Below, piece by piece: positions 33,420 to 43,905 of a DNA stretch of 64,000 bases; position 1 is the first letter of the stretch; the number at the start of each line of letters is the position of its first letter. Position numbers and translations under genes: made by a program. The notes under the pieces were generated by a model, which saw nothing but the letters and a program-made list of their open reading frames with translations, ran no database searches and was not told the origin of the DNA. The stretch covers positions 1,736,001-1,800,000 of the forward strand of contig OZ017769.1 in assembly GCA_963969345.1 (NCBI GenBank). The letters are read 5' to 3'. Source of the DNA: Turbatrix aceti. Taxonomy: Eukaryota > Nematoda > Chromadorea > Rhabditida > Panagrolaimidae.

Positions 33420-34326
33420 ATGGCCAATGCTGTGGTATCCGTTGATCTGCCCGACGAATTTATAATTGATTTCCTCTCTTTCCCAGACCTCGTGCAAAGC
33501 CAGGTCGGCGACATGGCTGCAGCGTCCGTCGATGTTGTCTATGCTTTCCGATCCATCGAATGTCTGAAGTTGCTCGTCAAGAGATTTCAAAAGAAACCAG
33601 TTCAGTACCTAAGGTTGTATGTGGATGATAACGGTGACTGTCATTTGACGGTCCATGATCCGTCATCTTCAACAAAAAATTTTGACTCACTTCAGAAAGC
33701 ACTGAACTACTCATCTCTATTTTGTCCCGAGATTCTTGATCTCAGCGATTTTGAGTTGACGTACGAGCAATTCATATTGCTGACTGAAGGCGAGTTTGAC
33801 TCCGTATTTTTGGATAATATTACGGTTACCCCGACGCCTAAGTTTGATGTCTTCGTTCCTGTTTTGAACACCTGTACCGTTGCTTATCGGTAAGCTGTAA
33901 ATTTTTAAACATTGCCGGTCAACCGTAATTTTTTCAGCGCCGATATCAAAGGTCTCGAAATCGGTGATGAAGAGATCACCCAGCTCATGCAGCATCAACC
34001 CGCTGTGGAAGGTTTTATTTCTCTTTATAATGTCAAACCTACCATTGATCCAAATCTCCTTTACGATTTTGTCAAAGTAAATAAGTTTTTCAAATGCTCC
34101 TTCATTTATATAATTTTTTATAAATATTCAGATTGCATTGCCAAACGCAATTGGATTTTTAAGAATTCGTTTTTCTGGCATTGTGTCTTACGACAATCTG
34201 GCAGCGATTAAAGCTACGTTGAATGAACTCATGGGCCCCGACGGTCGCTTTGAAAACTGTATTAGTGGAGATGAGATTGGTCTGAGTATTGTGATTCGTC
34301 GTATTCAACCTGACTGGAATCCATAG
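33420..34326 (+). CDS. Unrecognised protein, gene X copy 1
   Basis: Three exons: 33420-33889, 33938-34076, 34132-34326 (267 aa). I do not recognise the family. The N-terminus DLPDEFIIDFLSFPDLVQ has the look of an F-box-like or leucine-rich helical start, followed by alternating strand/helix segments such as FILLTEGEFDSVFLDNITVT. A second copy lies at 61189-62057 with the same two intron positions and phases, and an exon 2 of identical length (139 bp). No signal peptide or membrane segment. Conserved structure in two diverged copies supports a real gene. Confidence 0.8.
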
Positions 34327-34885
34327 TTAAAAAATATGTATTTTTTTCACGTGACTGACTGATAATTTAAACCGATGAATAAAAAGAAAAACACTGTTTT
34401 ACTTAACTGTGCGGCAAAAATACCTATTACAGAGGTTTGGTTCAAATTAGAAGTGCACAACAAACAAACAGATCGCGTCGAAGGGAAGATGAAAAAGTGC
34501 TAGAGAAATTTGTGACGAGCGCGCTCACAAAAAGGAGCAAATTTACCAGTATTATAAATATTTTTGGGGTTCGTGCAAGTAATGATTTTTCCTTGTGCAT
34601 AAATAAAATTAGCATTACTCCATAAAATACACAAACTATAATAATAACTCATTTTCATTTAACAATTATCCGGTGGGCGGTATGCTATGTCGATTGATTT
34701 GTTTCTAAACACATATAGAAGATAGATACGTTGGAATGATGATGGCTACGACAATGTGCGTTACATTCTACCGTCTGGTATCCACCTCCATCTTCCTGAC
34801 ATTGAATACTTTTTTTCTCGTAAGTCCACCTAAAATCCAAAATAGTCAAAAAATGCCCATCTTCCTTCAGACAACCCTCGTCTTC
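34327..34885. other. Spacer without a supported gene
   Basis: AT-rich. An acceptor CTTCCTTCAG ends 16 nt before the next ATG and may be a cis intron end or a trans-splice site. The preceding open frame from 34736 is in phase with the next CDS, so an upstream start is possible. Confidence 0.35.
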
Positions 34886-35233
34886 ATGGCTTGCTGCTGC
34901 AAGAAGACCAAAAAGAAGCCAACTCCCGAATCTGTCGTCGAGCCCCTCGTCCCGGCCCCTGCCTCCCCCGAACCCGTCATCGAGCCCCGCAGCCCCAAAC
35001 CTGTCGTCGAGTCTCCCGCCCCGGCCGTGCTCCAGAAGGAACAGAAGGAGAAGAAAACTGACGACGAGCCAACCGAAGAAGTCTACAAGCCTTCTAAACA
35101 CACGATAAAGAAAAGAAAACGCGAAGTCAAAAAGATCAAATTTCGAATGAAGGCCAAGGACGAGGTCAACGACAAAATCGAAGACGACACCCTCAACGTC
35201 GTCGAATCCCTCCAGGACGACGAGGGACTGTGA
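34886..35233 (+). CDS. Small Cys/Lys-rich protein, possible lipid-anchored
   Basis: 115 aa, single coding exon after a CTTCCTTCAG acceptor. It starts MACCCKKTKKKPTPES: three adjacent cysteines next to a polybasic run, a typical site for palmitoylation-driven membrane attachment. A Pro-rich acidic middle (PEPVIEPRSPKP) and a basic stretch (HTIKKRKREVKKIKF) follow, ending acidic. No known domain. The alternative reading extends upstream in frame to 34736, adding a hydrophobic lead, but the acceptor directly before MACCC makes the short form more likely. Confidence 0.6.
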   Translation: MACCCKKTKKKPTPESVVEPLVPAPASPEPVIEPRSPKPVVESPAPAVLQKEQKEKKTDDEPTEEVYKPSKHTIKKRKREVKKIKFRMKAKDEVNDKIEDDTLNVVESLQDDEGL

Positions 35234-35318
35234 ATCCACTTTCTTTTTATCCAAATGTCAGGAAAACGCACGTCTGGTCACTTATCGTCGAAGGCTTAGC
35301 GCGGGGGTTGGGTGGCGG

Positions 35319-37446
35319 TTACTTGCGAAACCTCCCGGTGACGTCGTAGTGTCTCGCGGCATTGCCGGCGATGCTCCTCGACCTCGGGTGATTTCTCTGG
35401 GGCTGGGAAACCGGCCTTGCGTTCTCCTTGACCGGTGAGTCGATTTCCTCAGTCGAAGTCTGGACTTCCCGTAGGTAGGCTTCGGCTAGGCGGGGCTTCT
35501 TCGGCTTCGAGACTTCCTGCAGTGCCTTGGCGGTTTGCTTTGTCTCGACTGGAAAAAAGCTACGGTATAAAAAATGACCCGAAATCATGAAAAACAATAA
35601 ACTGACCGTTGACGCGCATCAAGTCGGCAGCTGCGGATTTGAGATGCCTCTGGACGATTCCGAGCGCGTGGGCACTGGTCATGGCCTTCTTCTCGTTGAA
35701 CTCCGCGATGAGGCTCGTGTACAGCGAGTAGTACTTGTCGCGTTCTTCTGCGAATTTTCGGGTCTCCTCGGCGGCACTCTCGAGAGTATCCTTGAGCACC
35801 TTTTTCTGGGTGTCAATGTGCTTCTTGTACTTGCTGTCCAGAGCGTGGAGTTCGCGCATGTGGGCTTCTTCGACTTGTTCCTGCAAGAAAAACTGATGTT
35901 GCACTGTATACACCGCAAAACAACAAAAAAACCCAAAATTTTGTGAGCAACGTTCACTTGAAGAATAATAATCGTTTCAAGAACGAAAAAAGAACGTAAA
36001 CCGTAATCATAGGTAAAACATTATTTTTTAGGCGCTGTTTTTGAAAGATAACAAAAATGTAGCTAAATTGTTACTTCACGTGCGATGAATAACAGTTATT
36101 CGATCGTAAAATGTTACGTTTTGTGGCGCTGTTTTTTGTGAATAACATTTTTTCTATCCTAAAATGTTATTTCATGTGCGCTGGATAATATTGAAAGTTT
36201 ACTATTTTGTTACCTTTCACGTTACTTTTGGTATGGTTTTTTCATTCAAAAAATGTTACGGTTGACGATCGTAAGTCCTTACGTTACTCATCGTTGCAGA
36301 AAAAACATCAAAATCGACGAATACTATATTTTTTGATTAAAAAAATGTTATTCGGTCGTTACTATACTTTTAGAGTCAATTACACACTCTGTTTCAAGTA
36401 AAACGATCGTAACTTGAATATTTTCCGTTTCACTTCCCAAAAGCCCAAAGAAACTCACAAATTTCTGCCTGAGATCAGCCTCCATTGCCCTGGCATTCGC
36501 CATCGCCGACCTTTCCTTCTGCAGATCAGAATGGAGCTTTGCCTCCCTCTCCTGGATGTTTCGAAGCTCGAGTTGCCGCTGCGAAGCTTCGATCTTGGCC
36601 TGCCTCAGCTGCTGTTCGGTGGAGTTGATCGTCGCCCTCGCGTTTTCGATCTCCTTCCTTCTTGCCCTGTTTTCCTCGACCAAAGCCGCGATTTGCTGCT
36701 TGGAGTCTTGCAGGTCGTCGTCCAGGGAGTCCCGCTCGGCGACGACTCGATCGTGCTGCCGGACGACGTTGAGCATGTCCGCGACGAGTGCCTTTTCCCG
36801 GGACATGGCCTTGGAGATCAGGGCGGTCGTGTTGCGTCCTGCGCTGCCGACGATTTCGATTAGTCGTTTGTTGAGGTTTTCTGAAGCCGCGAGGTTCGCC
36901 TGGAGGTTGAGTTCCTTCTGACGGGCGATTTCGGCGGTCTGGAGTGCTTCCTGCACGCGATCGACCATGATCCTAATCGCGCCACGTGTGTCGATCGGTA
37001 AGGACTAAAAAAAAGTGGACAATGTCAATTTTTCGTTTTTGGAGGGTTTTTTACCCAAAAAAAGTGCAAAAAAAGTTTTTGGAGCGTTTTATAAATCAGA
37101 AAATGCAAAACAATGGAAAAAGACTCACATCAACATCCCCGAAGAGATTTTCCAGGTCGCATGCCATGGCATGGCTGCGACTGAGGTCGACCCGCGGCGA
37201 CAGATCCCGGGCAATCGCCGCCACCTTCGCATTCACATTCGTGGTGTCAAAAATCTGCGAAACAGCATCGAGCAACCTGGAAAAAAAAAACAAAAATCCA
37301 GCAAAAATCCAATTTTTACAAAAATCGTAAAAATGATTTTTTAGGCCAAGAAAAACTCACTGAATACGATTTTGCTCGAGGTCATGCTCGACGCCGCCGG
37401 CCGTGGGGTAGCCTCCGCCCTGATGCCTTTGTAGTCGCTCAGCCAT
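35319..37446 (-). CDS. Coiled-coil protein, copy 1
   Basis: Five exons on the minus strand: 37446-37361, 37276-37129, 37004-36459, 35880-35607, 35548-35319 (427 aa). Residues from about 80 to 350 are almost uninterrupted heptads rich in Glu, Lys, Arg, Gln and Ala (for example EENRARRKEIENARATIN, QKKVLKDTLESAAEETRKF). The tail is basic and disordered. No motor or enzymatic domain is visible, so a structural or scaffold role is all that can be said. A relative with the same VAERDSLDDDL/FAERDSLAAEL landmark begins at 63339. Divergent from the BED-finger gene (909 bp between ATGs). Confidence 0.8.
36005..36290 (+). repeat. GTTAC/ATAAC repeat, intron 3 of the coiled-coil gene
   Basis: Contains AGGCGCTGTTTTTGAAAGATA, TAAATTGTTACTTCACGTGCG, AAAATGTTACGTTTTGTGGCGC and CACTATTTTG-like TTTACTATTTTGTTACC. 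Confidence 0.75.
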
Positions 37447-38354
37447 GCGTTTTGTAGTATCCTCAGCTGTGGTAGAGTAGATCGACTTGCCAGAAAATGT
37501 ATCGGCGGAGAAAAAACACAAATTAGCAAATTGCTAGACCGAGAGCGGCTGAAAATATTACTGCAAAATCAATATGATGTGTAAATTGGCAAAAAGCAAC
37601 GCGAATCACGTGTAAACAAAAAAAACCAACAACAACACGATCAATAAACAACGACGAATGCGTGCGCAAGAGAAAAGCGAAACCTTGAAACTCAAATGAT
37701 TTTTTTCGCGCGCCTAATCGCTCTTTCGAGAGGAATTTCATCGATGCGCACGCACCCGAGCACAGTGTTGTTGGTTGCGACGCGATATCGTAAGTTATCG
37801 TAACGACCACCACAGTAAACGCGTTTACCTTCTTGGATCTCTCGTTTTGGTGAAATTGTTCAGTCCTTCGTATTTCTTGCCACATTTTTCATTTTTGCGT
37901 GTTCTTTTATATTTTTTTTGTCTATCGTAATAATTCATCCTTCGTAATAAGTGTACAACGCATCGTTACCGTTTTTTGTCGCTATCTATTTAGATGAAAT
38001 CAGATTGTTATTTTTTTTTGTTTTTTATCCCTAAAAGTTTGTTTTCTTCCATTTTTGAAACTTTTTTTTGCTAATTTGTTTATTTTTTTATTTTAATAGT
38101 CCAAAAAACAATTGCAACATTCTTTTTTTGTAATATTGCCGTTCTTGAACGTTTTTGAACTCGTGAAGTCTTGATTTTTCCTCACATCGCTGTTTTTTTT
38201 GTGAAATTCATCAGTATCTTTGTTTTTCAACTTGTGCCTGCAATTTTCGGGTTATTTTTGTTACTGATTTGTTATTTTACACTTCTTTTTGGCATTTTCT
38301 TCCTTTTTTTAACGTTTCCATTCAAAATAATTTTTTATTTCATTATAGATTCTC
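37447..38354. promoter_or_regulatory. Shared upstream region, coiled-coil and BED-finger genes
   Basis: 908 bp between divergent starts; GC-richer near the coiled-coil gene, T-rich near the BED gene with an ATTATAG acceptor 6 nt before its ATG. No repeats of the dispersed family here. Confidence 0.4.
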
Positions 38355-40836
38355 ATGGCACACGTTGGCCGCCGCCGTCCGGGGCTTGTCAAAGCCCAGA
38401 AATTGCCTCCGCGGTCGGTGATCGGCAATTTCACCAGGTGCGTGGTTTGCCGAAAGAAGTTTCACATCACAAGGAAGCGCTCCGGAGCCCTCCAGCTGCA
38501 TCTGTTTTTGGTCCACGGAAGGCCTTATATTTCGCGTTACGCCGAGCAGGCCAGACTCATCCGTGAGTTTTTTTTCTTCTTTTTCCTTTTTTACATGTAG
38601 TTATTATCGATTTAGGAAAGGCGAATAGACGGTACTCACGCGTTTGGAAGCTTTTCACTACCCGTCTGAATCTGCACAAGTGTAAGCTTTGTGACAGGAT
38701 TCTGCGCTGCGCCACAAGTAGCGGCTTGACTTCGCATATGCGACACTGTCACAAAACTGAGTACGAAGAACTGCGCCGGCTCACAATCAGAAACAAAGCG
38801 GCCCGTGAGTTTTTTTTTCCCCAAAAATGCGTTTTTTTGTTTTTTCTTCATTTTAGCATCGGCGAAGGTTATTCCGGTGCCCTCGGAGACATCTTGTCAC
38901 TCACCTGTCCACGATGATGTCGTCGTCGTCCCGCCGGACTCCCGTGACGAAGAACATGTTCTCGGTTTGTTTATCACAAAATTGCTTGTTTTTGCAGTTT
39001 TTTTCAGGCGTTGAGCCTGTCAGCTTGCCTACGTCTACGTCGAACGACACAGAACTCATGGCTACGATCGATTATACTCCGGAGGAAATTGATCGTGCGA
39101 CGTTTCCTGAGTTTCAGACCGGTGTATGCCACAGGGACCTGGATTCTCCTGATTTTCTGTCCCTGACAACGGCGAAGACAGGTAAGCATTACAGTTTTGG
39201 ATTTTTTTCTGAAAATGTTTTTTTATAAATTTTAGATCCCCCAATTCCGTCTCACGTCAACGAAGAACTCACGGCTGCGATTGGCGCCATTCCGAGCGTA
39301 GATCGTTACCCGGTGTCGCCAACTGAGCGTTCCTGCCTTTTTGCTAGCGGTGGCGGTGAGATCCAAGCGTCTACCTTCTCACCGTCGGTGACAGTGACGA
39401 ACACAGGTATGCTTTTTTTTATTTAAAAAATGTATAAAAAAACTTTTTTTATTAAAAAAAATTATGGATACATAAAAAAAATACTGAATAATTTTTTTTT
39501 AATTGTCTGTTATAATTTTTATAGAACCCCCATTTATCGAAGTTATCGATTTAACCATCGACGACGACGACCTCCCTTCCACGAACGAAAAAAAGAAGGA
39601 AGTTGACGTGTCTGGTATGTTTTCAAATATGTTACTAGGTATTATTTATAAAAACTCTTAATTTCAGACCTTGATTCCCATCTTTTTCTGTCTTCTGAGG
39701 CCGAAATTATCGCTGAAACTAAGGAACCGTTGTTGGAAATTCCTGGTGCTCCTCAATTCAGCGTGTGTGAGTCGCAGTCTCGCTCGTCAGGTAATTCATA
39801 TTTTTTTAATTTATAAAAAAATTTGAGCTTAATTTTTTTTCCAAAAAGTTCACGATTGATCCGTTTTCTGTTTTGTTTTCAGGTGTCAGTGTTCCCGATT
39901 TTTTGTCGATCGAATCAAAAAAAGCGGACACTTCTGTTGATGTGACTTTGACGGCGGCTTCTACACCCGCGCCCGAAATCAGCATACAGAAGAGCTCTCA
40001 GACGACGGAATCATTGTCGCAGAGCGACGTCATTGACGTAACTCCTGCAGCTCATCGACAATCGCCGAATGCCGTTACAGCTGTCGCACCAGGCAACATG
40101 TTCAACGGCGGCCAGAACAGTGTTTTGCCCTTCTCACCAGGTATTTTTTTGCGGATAGATTTTCTCTTACAATTTTTTTTATATTTTGTAACAATTTTTT
40201 TAGGATCCACTCCGGTCTATCACTGGTCAGCGTCCGACTGGTATGGAAATTATCGATCTCCGCTGAATGCTAACGCGTTCGGCTATGGCCAGAATTTTGC
40301 GTGGACTCCGGGTAACTCTTGGTACCAGAATCCAAATTATCTACAGAACCCCTACAACTACGGTTTGTTATTCATTATATTTATAATAAAATTAACATTT
40401 GTTTGATATTTACTTTTTTTTCAGGTATCAACGTCGGAAATTCCCCTCAGTTCTTCAACCCGATGAATGGTGGTCTTCAGGCTAACAATTTTGGGGGATA
40501 CCAATCCCAAGGCCTTGTTCCTATGAATTTCATGAATCCAGGTAATTTTTTTTCTATTCAAATAGGAACTTTGATTTCATAACAAATTTGATTTTTTTTT
40601 CGGGAATTTTTTATTTTATATTTTTAGGCATCGGCCTACCGCCGCAGGCGGCTCAGAGCAACGCTTTTGGAGGCAACTCGACGTGGTTGGCCAATGTCAA
40701 TGATGCTCAAAATCCAGCCAACCATCTTTCAAACAACTCAACTGGTATGCATTTTATCACCAGTTTTTTTTGTTAGAATATATTGTTTTTAGCCGGTCAA
40801 TTTGGTAACAACGACTCCAACTTCTCGACTTATTAG
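38355..40836 (+). CDS. BED-type zinc-finger protein with 12 phase-1 exons
   Basis: Exons: 38355-38562, 38616-38804, 38857-38964, 39008-39181, 39236-39406, 39525-39614, 39668-39790, 39883-40140, 40204-40362, 40425-40541, 40628-40744, 40793-40836 (585 aa). Two BED-like fingers open the protein: CVVCRKKF...LQLHLFLVH and CKLCDRIL...LTSHMRHCH. The middle is acidic and Ser/Thr-rich (PPFIEVIDLTIDDDDLP resembles a SUMO-interaction motif), the end Asn/Gly/Gln/Pro-rich and low in charge. A DNA-binding regulator is the likely role. Every one of the 11 introns is phase 1, so exons 2-11 can each be skipped without a frameshift. BED fingers often derive from hAT transposases, but no transposase core follows. 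Confidence 0.8.
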
Positions 40837-41197
40837 GCAAATACCGACAGTGGCTCTGGTTTCTCATCTTTCAAATTTCACCGTTGATTTGAACATTTCT
40901 GTTTGTTTCTCATCTTTTTCATTTTTTTAGAAATTGTTTGTATAATGTTTTCTACCTATCGAAAACCGCGTTATCGTTGGTTTCAAGTATCCGGAAAACG
41001 AAAACGCGAAAGATCGTCTGATTGATAGCCTGTATTGTCTTTCGGAATCTCATAATTCGACCGAAGGGTAAATTGTGTTAGTAATAAACTTATCTTTGAT
41101 GTTTTTATGAATTTGGGAAGATATAAATTTCAGAACGTTTGAAATTTTGATGTCATTTTTTTATAATTTTCAGAATTTTTTTTAGTGATAATTTTCA

Positions 41198-41356
41198 GTA
41201 CAATCATCAATGAAAATAACACTTGATCGAATAATTGAAAACAAAAAACATAATAAAACAATTTGAATTAGTGATGTTTTTTTGAATTCAAATTGTTTTT
41301 TTATGTTTTTTAATTTCAATTATTCGATCAAGTGTTATTTTCATCGATGATTGTAC
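41198..41356. mobile_element. Short hairpin (MITE-like)
   Basis: 159 bp. GTACAATCATCAATGAAAAT and ATTTTCATCGATGATTGTAC pair, as do the inner AACACTTGATCGAATAATTG and CAATTATTCGATCAAGTGTT. Lies between the BED gene and the peritrophin gene. Confidence 0.75.
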
Positions 41357-41525
41357 TCATCATTTCTCCTCCTTGAGCGTCATATTCTGCGTCTTCTCTC
41401 CGTCATCGCCACCAAAATGAATCACAAATCAGCAAACCGTGCTATAAACTACGCAAACAGTCATACCGCTTATCAGTTTTCCATAAAATTCCTCAAATTG
41501 TAAATATTACAAATCACCAGCAATT

Positions 41526-42629
41526 ATGTGGTTATCAATTCCCAATATTATTTTCGCCGCCATCTATAGCGCTCCCGCCGTTGACCAGGCTCCTAGCCAG
41601 GCTGACTTCCACAATGGAAACGTGCTCTACCCAAAATACAAGGATGCCGATGTCATCGTGCCCTCCTCCGACGACTTTCCCTTCCGAAAGGTCATTCAAT
41701 GCGGTGCCAACGACAATTTCTTTGTGTCCTACGTCTACGATTGTTCATCCTTCATCTACTGCAATCACGGGGTCAAGACCTTTCACACCTGTCCGAGGGG
41801 TCAGGTTTTCAGCGACAAGCAGCAGCGCTGCATCGACGGTCGATGCAAGTCTCCTAACAAAGAGAAACCTCCCGTCTGTCAAAGTGGGGTCATCGTTCCC
41901 AAAAACAAGTGCGGAAAGGTGTCTGCTTGCGTCGATGGTGAGTGGAAGAACAAAAAATGCCAAGATGATCGAGCGTTCGTCAATGGTCAGTGCTCGGCTA
42001 CCGTTTTCTGCCACCAACACAACCCAGACGATGATTTTAAGCCTTCCCCCGTCGTGACGACGCCCATACCCCCAGCTTTGTGCGCCGAGGGCGAGGCTTA
42101 CGTTCACAAAAAAGACTGTTCCCGGTACGTTATCTGCCTTGAAGGACAGCTTTACGAATACCAGTGCCGTCAGGGAGCTCTCTTCGACCCAAATCGTCGA
42201 CTGTGCGTTTTTGACCACACCTGTCCTCATCAACCTGGCTATCCTACAACAACAACACCGCTGCCACCTGTAGTGCAATGTGCGACCGAGGACCCCCGGC
42301 CCCACGAAGACTGCCAGAAATACGTGGTCTGTCGAAATGGCGTCAACATCACCTTCACCTGCGAACCACAGCATCATTTTTCTCGACACGCTCTCAAGTG
42401 CATTCCCGGCCCCACTTGCAGAAAAATTATCACCAGACCTTTTTGCCGTGAATCACCCGGCAAGGACGGGTTCCGGCCTCATCCGTACGACTGCACAAAG
42501 TTTTTCCAGTGCGCCCAGGGTCGGTGGATTCAGAAGGACTGTGCTCCAGGCACCGGATTCGCTCCGAACCTCGGAGTCTGCGATCATGTTGGAAATGTTC
42601 CATCCTGCACCGATCAGGGAGAGTACTAA
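41526..42629 (+). CDS. Secreted chitin-binding (peritrophin-A/CBM14) protein
   Basis: 367 aa, one exon. An N-terminal hydrophobic signal peptide (to about residue 18) is followed by four or five Cys-rich modules. Typical CBM14 landmarks: DCSSFIYCNHG...CPRGQVFSDKQQRC, DCSRYVICLEGQ...CRQGALFDPNRRLC, DCQKYVVCRNG and DCTKFFQCAQGRW...CAPGTGFAPNLGVC. The second module is shorter and lacks the aromatic YxxC core. Pro/Thr linkers join modules. It would bind chitin outside the cell, for instance in eggshell or pharyngeal lining. The TAA stop abuts an inverted-repeat element at 42629-43246, whose insertion may have set the current C-terminus. Confidence 0.9.
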   Translation: MWLSIPNIIFAAIYSAPAVDQAPSQADFHNGNVLYPKYKDADVIVPSSDDFPFRKVIQCGANDNFFVSYVYDCSSFIYCNHGVKTFHTCPRGQVFSDKQQRCIDGRCKSPNKEKPPVCQSGVIVPKNKCGKVSACVDGEWKNKKCQDDRAFVNGQCSATVFCHQHNPDDDFKPSPVVTTPIPPALCAEGEAYVHKKDCSRYVICLEGQLYEYQCRQGALFDPNRRLCVFDHTCPHQPGYPTTTTPLPPVVQCATEDPRPHEDCQKYVVCRNGVNITFTCEPQHHFSRHALKCIPGPTCRKIITRPFCRESPGKDGFRPHPYDCTKFFQCAQGRWIQKDCAPGTGFAPNLGVCDHVGNVPSCTDQGEY

Positions 42630-43246
42630 CAAGGAAAGTGTTAAGCAGCAATTTGGAAATTCTTCACGAAATTTTGTCAAAAAGTTGCTTTTACTATGAA
42701 AAGTTTGTACCGTAAAGTTCACCTGCCTGGGGCATCTACAGGCGGAGTTACGATCACCTAAAATCGCGTTCTTGCCATTTTTGACGATTTTTGGCACGTT
42801 GTAGCTAAAAAAAAACTACGGCATTTCAAAAGCCGAGGTACATATTGATCGACGTAGTTTTTTATGCAGAATCTGATAAAAATATATGAATATAGGTTTG
42901 CCACTTAGAAAAATGCCGAAATTTGCATTTAAGAAGGGGTCACAATGGCAACATTGGTTTCGGCATTTTTCAAAGTGGCAACCCTACATTATTATATTTT
43001 TATCGGATTCTCCATCAAAAACTACGTCGATCAACATGTACAGCGGCTTTTGAAATGCCGTAGTTTTTTAGCTACAACGTGCCAAAAATCGTCAAAAATG
43101 GCAAAAACGCGGTTTCAGGCGATCGTAACTCCGCCTGTAGATGCCTCAGGCAGGTGAATTTTACGGTACAAACTTTTCATAGTAAAAGCAACTTTTGGCA
43201 AAATTTCGTGAAAAAATTCCAAAACGTTGCCTAAAACTTTCCTTGT
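42629..43246. mobile_element. Near-perfect foldback element at the peritrophin stop codon
   Basis: Arms about 300 bp each, meeting near 42940. Matching landmarks: ACAAGGAAAG / CTTTCCTTGT at the tips, TTGCTTTTACTATGAAAAG and its complement, GGCATCTACAGGCGGAGTTA with TAACTCCGCCTGTAGATGCC, and GTGCCAAAAATCGTCAAAAA. No open frame. The outermost A coincides with the last base of the peritrophin stop. Confidence 0.85.
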
Positions 43247-43905
43247 AAATACTTGCTTGTTGGATTTATTTTATGCTGGGACGTGAAATAAATAAATAAA
43301 TCTTTGAAAAGTTGTCCCGGCGTTAAAATTTGTCGCGTCGCCTGTTCCCGGATTGGATCAAAAAAGCAATCCATACTGAAACAAGCCAACAACCTATGCA
43401 AAGGTGTTCCCGTTCCTTTTGACGAAAAAAAAGAGAGGGATAAGCTGGATAATAGTATTTAGCACACTCGACACATGTGGGGTGTCCTTCGTCCGTTTCG
43501 TGCAGAAGTGCATCCCTCCCCCGACCCGACAGGACGCCCCCTCACGCAGCGATAATATTTTGAATCAATGCCAGCCGCAGTGGACGAGACAAAATGAGAC
43601 GCGTGTGCACGTGTACGTTATCAACCAAGTCTTCTTGGCTTACCGACACCTAGCTGGCGCGATGCGGCTGTGCGTCAGTCGTTCGTTCGTTTACATTTCG
43701 CATCTCTTCTTTCCAAGCACTGCCACTGCCGCTGCCGATCATCACCCAGCCCAACAACCCCTGCTATCGGCTCGGCTGTCATTGATCCGTTGTTGTTGTT
43801 GTTGCGCCTGTTCTCATAGACTGTGTGCGTATGTGTGCATGTTTTCGCTATCGTTGATGCTTCCATCGTTATCGACGACTTCAACGACCTGCAACGTCTC
43901 CATCG
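43247..43905. other. Upstream region of the SH3BGR-type gene
   Basis: Begins with AATAAATAAATAAA (43288-43301, likely polyadenylation signal region). From 43490 on it is CpG-richer with GTTGTTGTTGTTG and ACGCGTGTGCACGTGTACG, plausible promoter and 5' UTR. No gene. Confidence 0.4.
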
